From Acholoe squamosa (Eukaryota > Annelida > Polychaeta > Phyllodocida > Polynoidae), in contig OX439039.1 in NCBI GenBank assembly GCA_949317995.1, positions 75,994,002-76,058,001 of the forward strand: 64,000 bases of DNA. The letters run 5' to 3'. Below the pieces are notes generated by a model. The model had not been told where the DNA came from. It did no database searches and worked only from the letters and a program-made list of their open reading frames with translations. Below, piece by piece: positions 63,214-64,000 of the stretch. Both the position numbers and the translations under genes were made by a program. Within the stretch, counting starts at the first letter, position 1, and every line of letters begins with the position of its first letter.

Positions 63214-63819
63214 ATGCCTTTACCTACTTATTACTTTCAAAATGATTTAGGATATTCAGATATCTTTCTTCAAAAAATCTCTGTATCGTTAGCACGTCAA
63301 TGGATGACCTTAGGAGTATATCTTGGCATCCCTCATGCTAAACTTGAAAGCATGAACAAGACGAAAACTCCAACTGCTATGGGCATAGAGATGCTGAATA
63401 AATGGTGGAGAGAAGTTCCTTACTACTTACGAACAGAAGAACTGATGACAAGTTTAAAGGAAAACTACAGAATAGACTTGGTGGAATTCACTGAAAATTT
63501 CTTCAAAGAAAAAAAACTAGAAGAGTACGACGTGGAATCCACCTCCGTGCAAATGTTTTTCAGCTTATTGAGTGAAAAAATGTCAAGAGACTGGAAAGAC
63601 ATAGCTACATATCTACATATTACATCTGACGAAAGAAGAACAATATCGTCCCAGCCCAAACAAGACATAGCTCAATTAACCTTCAATGTCTTAAAAATGT
63701 GGCAAAGATCTAAGTACAGTGCTACTCATCAACTGATGAAAGCAGTACACGACATGAAAAGAAATGATGTGCTAAACATGATATTCCTTGAATTCGATAA
63801 AAGAACAGGAACAAACTGA
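63214..63819 (+). CDS. Tandem Death-domain protein
   Basis: The protein is 201 aa, single exon, undamaged. Two copies of the Death-domain pattern are visible. The first (about 16-97) has SVSLARQWMTLGVYLGI, then an acidic/Ser turn, MLNKWWRE and a Leu-rich helix. The second (about 113-195) has SEKMSRDWKDIATYLHI, VLKMWQRSK and a matching last helix. Death domains are six-helix adapters (FADD, MyD88, TRADD, CRADD families) that build apoptosis and innate-immunity complexes. No enzymatic or TM part is present, so it is a pure adapter. An inhibitor or rewirer of host death signalling is inferred by analogy with viral FLIPs, which use Death-effector domains. TGAGATAA at 63063-63070 lies upstream. 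A host gene next to the element is the alternative. Confidence 0.72.
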   Translation: MPLPTYYFQNDLGYSDIFLQKISVSLARQWMTLGVYLGIPHAKLESMNKTKTPTAMGIEMLNKWWREVPYYLRTEELMTSLKENYRIDLVEFTENFFKEKKLEEYDVESTSVQMFFSLLSEKMSRDWKDIATYLHITSDERRTISSQPKQDIAQLTFNVLKMWQRSKYSATHQLMKAVHDMKRNDVLNMIFLEFDKRTGTN

Positions 63820-64000
63820 AAATGAAAAACTGTCTTTACACATGTGACAATCAAAATAAAATCATATAAAAAATTATTTCATTTTGTTTGTTTGGTTATT
63901 TACTTACTTGAGAATCATAACAATAGGCTTCACATCATGTCATATAAAACTGAACGAAAATGTCTGTTTTAAAATACAGTAAAATAGCAGGTTCCTTCTC

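Noticed and set aside
63960-64000. Start of a further rightward gene (ATG at 63960)
   Set aside because: Only 13 codons lie inside the window, too few to judge.
1-64000. CRISPR array or bacterial operon
   Set aside because: The tandem repeats lack repeat-spacer structure. Introns, polyadenylation signals and copia sequence show a eukaryotic genome.

Overview
The window is eukaryotic (invertebrate-like) DNA. It has spliced genes with GT-AG introns, TATA boxes, AATAAA signals, a Ty1/copia retrotransposon, a TTAA-flanked MITE, tRNA-derived repeats and long tandem arrays. A mollusc or other marine invertebrate would fit, but the host cannot be fixed from sequence alone. The dominant content is two different Polinton/Maverick (adintovirus-like) elements: large virus-like DNA transposons with protein-primed DNA polymerase B, retrovirus-type integrase, A32/FtsK-like packaging ATPase and adenovirus-like capsid genes. 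They lie about 20 kb apart.

Region 1 (about 1-18,300), element A. Rightward genes: a three-exon gene ending in a PC4-like domain, an F-box protein, and PolB with zinc fingers at its N-terminus, cut by one in-frame TAA. A divergent pair follows (an acidic protein leftward, a spliced Ser-rich repeat protein rightward). Then comes a leftward structural block: LRR-type transmembrane glycoprotein, ATPase, two small conserved Polinton proteins, integrase with C-terminal chromodomain, penton-like protein, basic protein, Pro/Ser-rich protein and major capsid protein. No adenain-type protease is visible.

Region 2 (about 18,300-35,800), repeats. A 5'-truncated, multiply broken Ty1/copia element with a 3' LTR comes first. 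Next is an 11.4-kb array of ten 1,119-bp units. Each unit carries two tRNA-like heads in inverted orientation, and one copy is interrupted by an 890-bp TTAA-flanked MITE. A perfect palindrome, a hairpin-forming minisatellite and AT-rich DNA with small duplications follow.

Region 3 (about 35,800-64,000, open to the right), element B. It is more AT-rich. Leftward it has a Cys/His-rich unknown protein and a three-exon type I transmembrane mucin-like glycoprotein. Between these are 92-bp repeats each holding a CRE-like TGACGTAA. To the right is a 380-bp tandem repeat in which each copy carries a 97-nt splice-site-bounded exon candidate. Rightward genes: two unknown nuclear-type proteins, a BTB/RING-like protein, penton-like protein, PolB with an embedded endonuclease VII-like zinc motif, PC4-like protein, integrase, ATPase, small core-type proteins, pVI-like protein, major capsid protein, adenain-type protease, a membrane protein, coiled-coil proteins, a DUF5662-like protein and a protein with two tandem Death domains.

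Taken together, each element has a replication/integration module (PolB, integrase, PC4-like) and a virion module (capsid, penton, ATPase and, in B, protease). Each also has a set of likely host-interaction genes: F-box or BTB/RING adapters, LRR or mucin-like membrane glycoproteins, and in B the tandem Death-domain protein. Almost every frameshift sits in an A/T homopolymer, so several genes may be intact in the real genome. Three in-frame stop codons are not explained this way.
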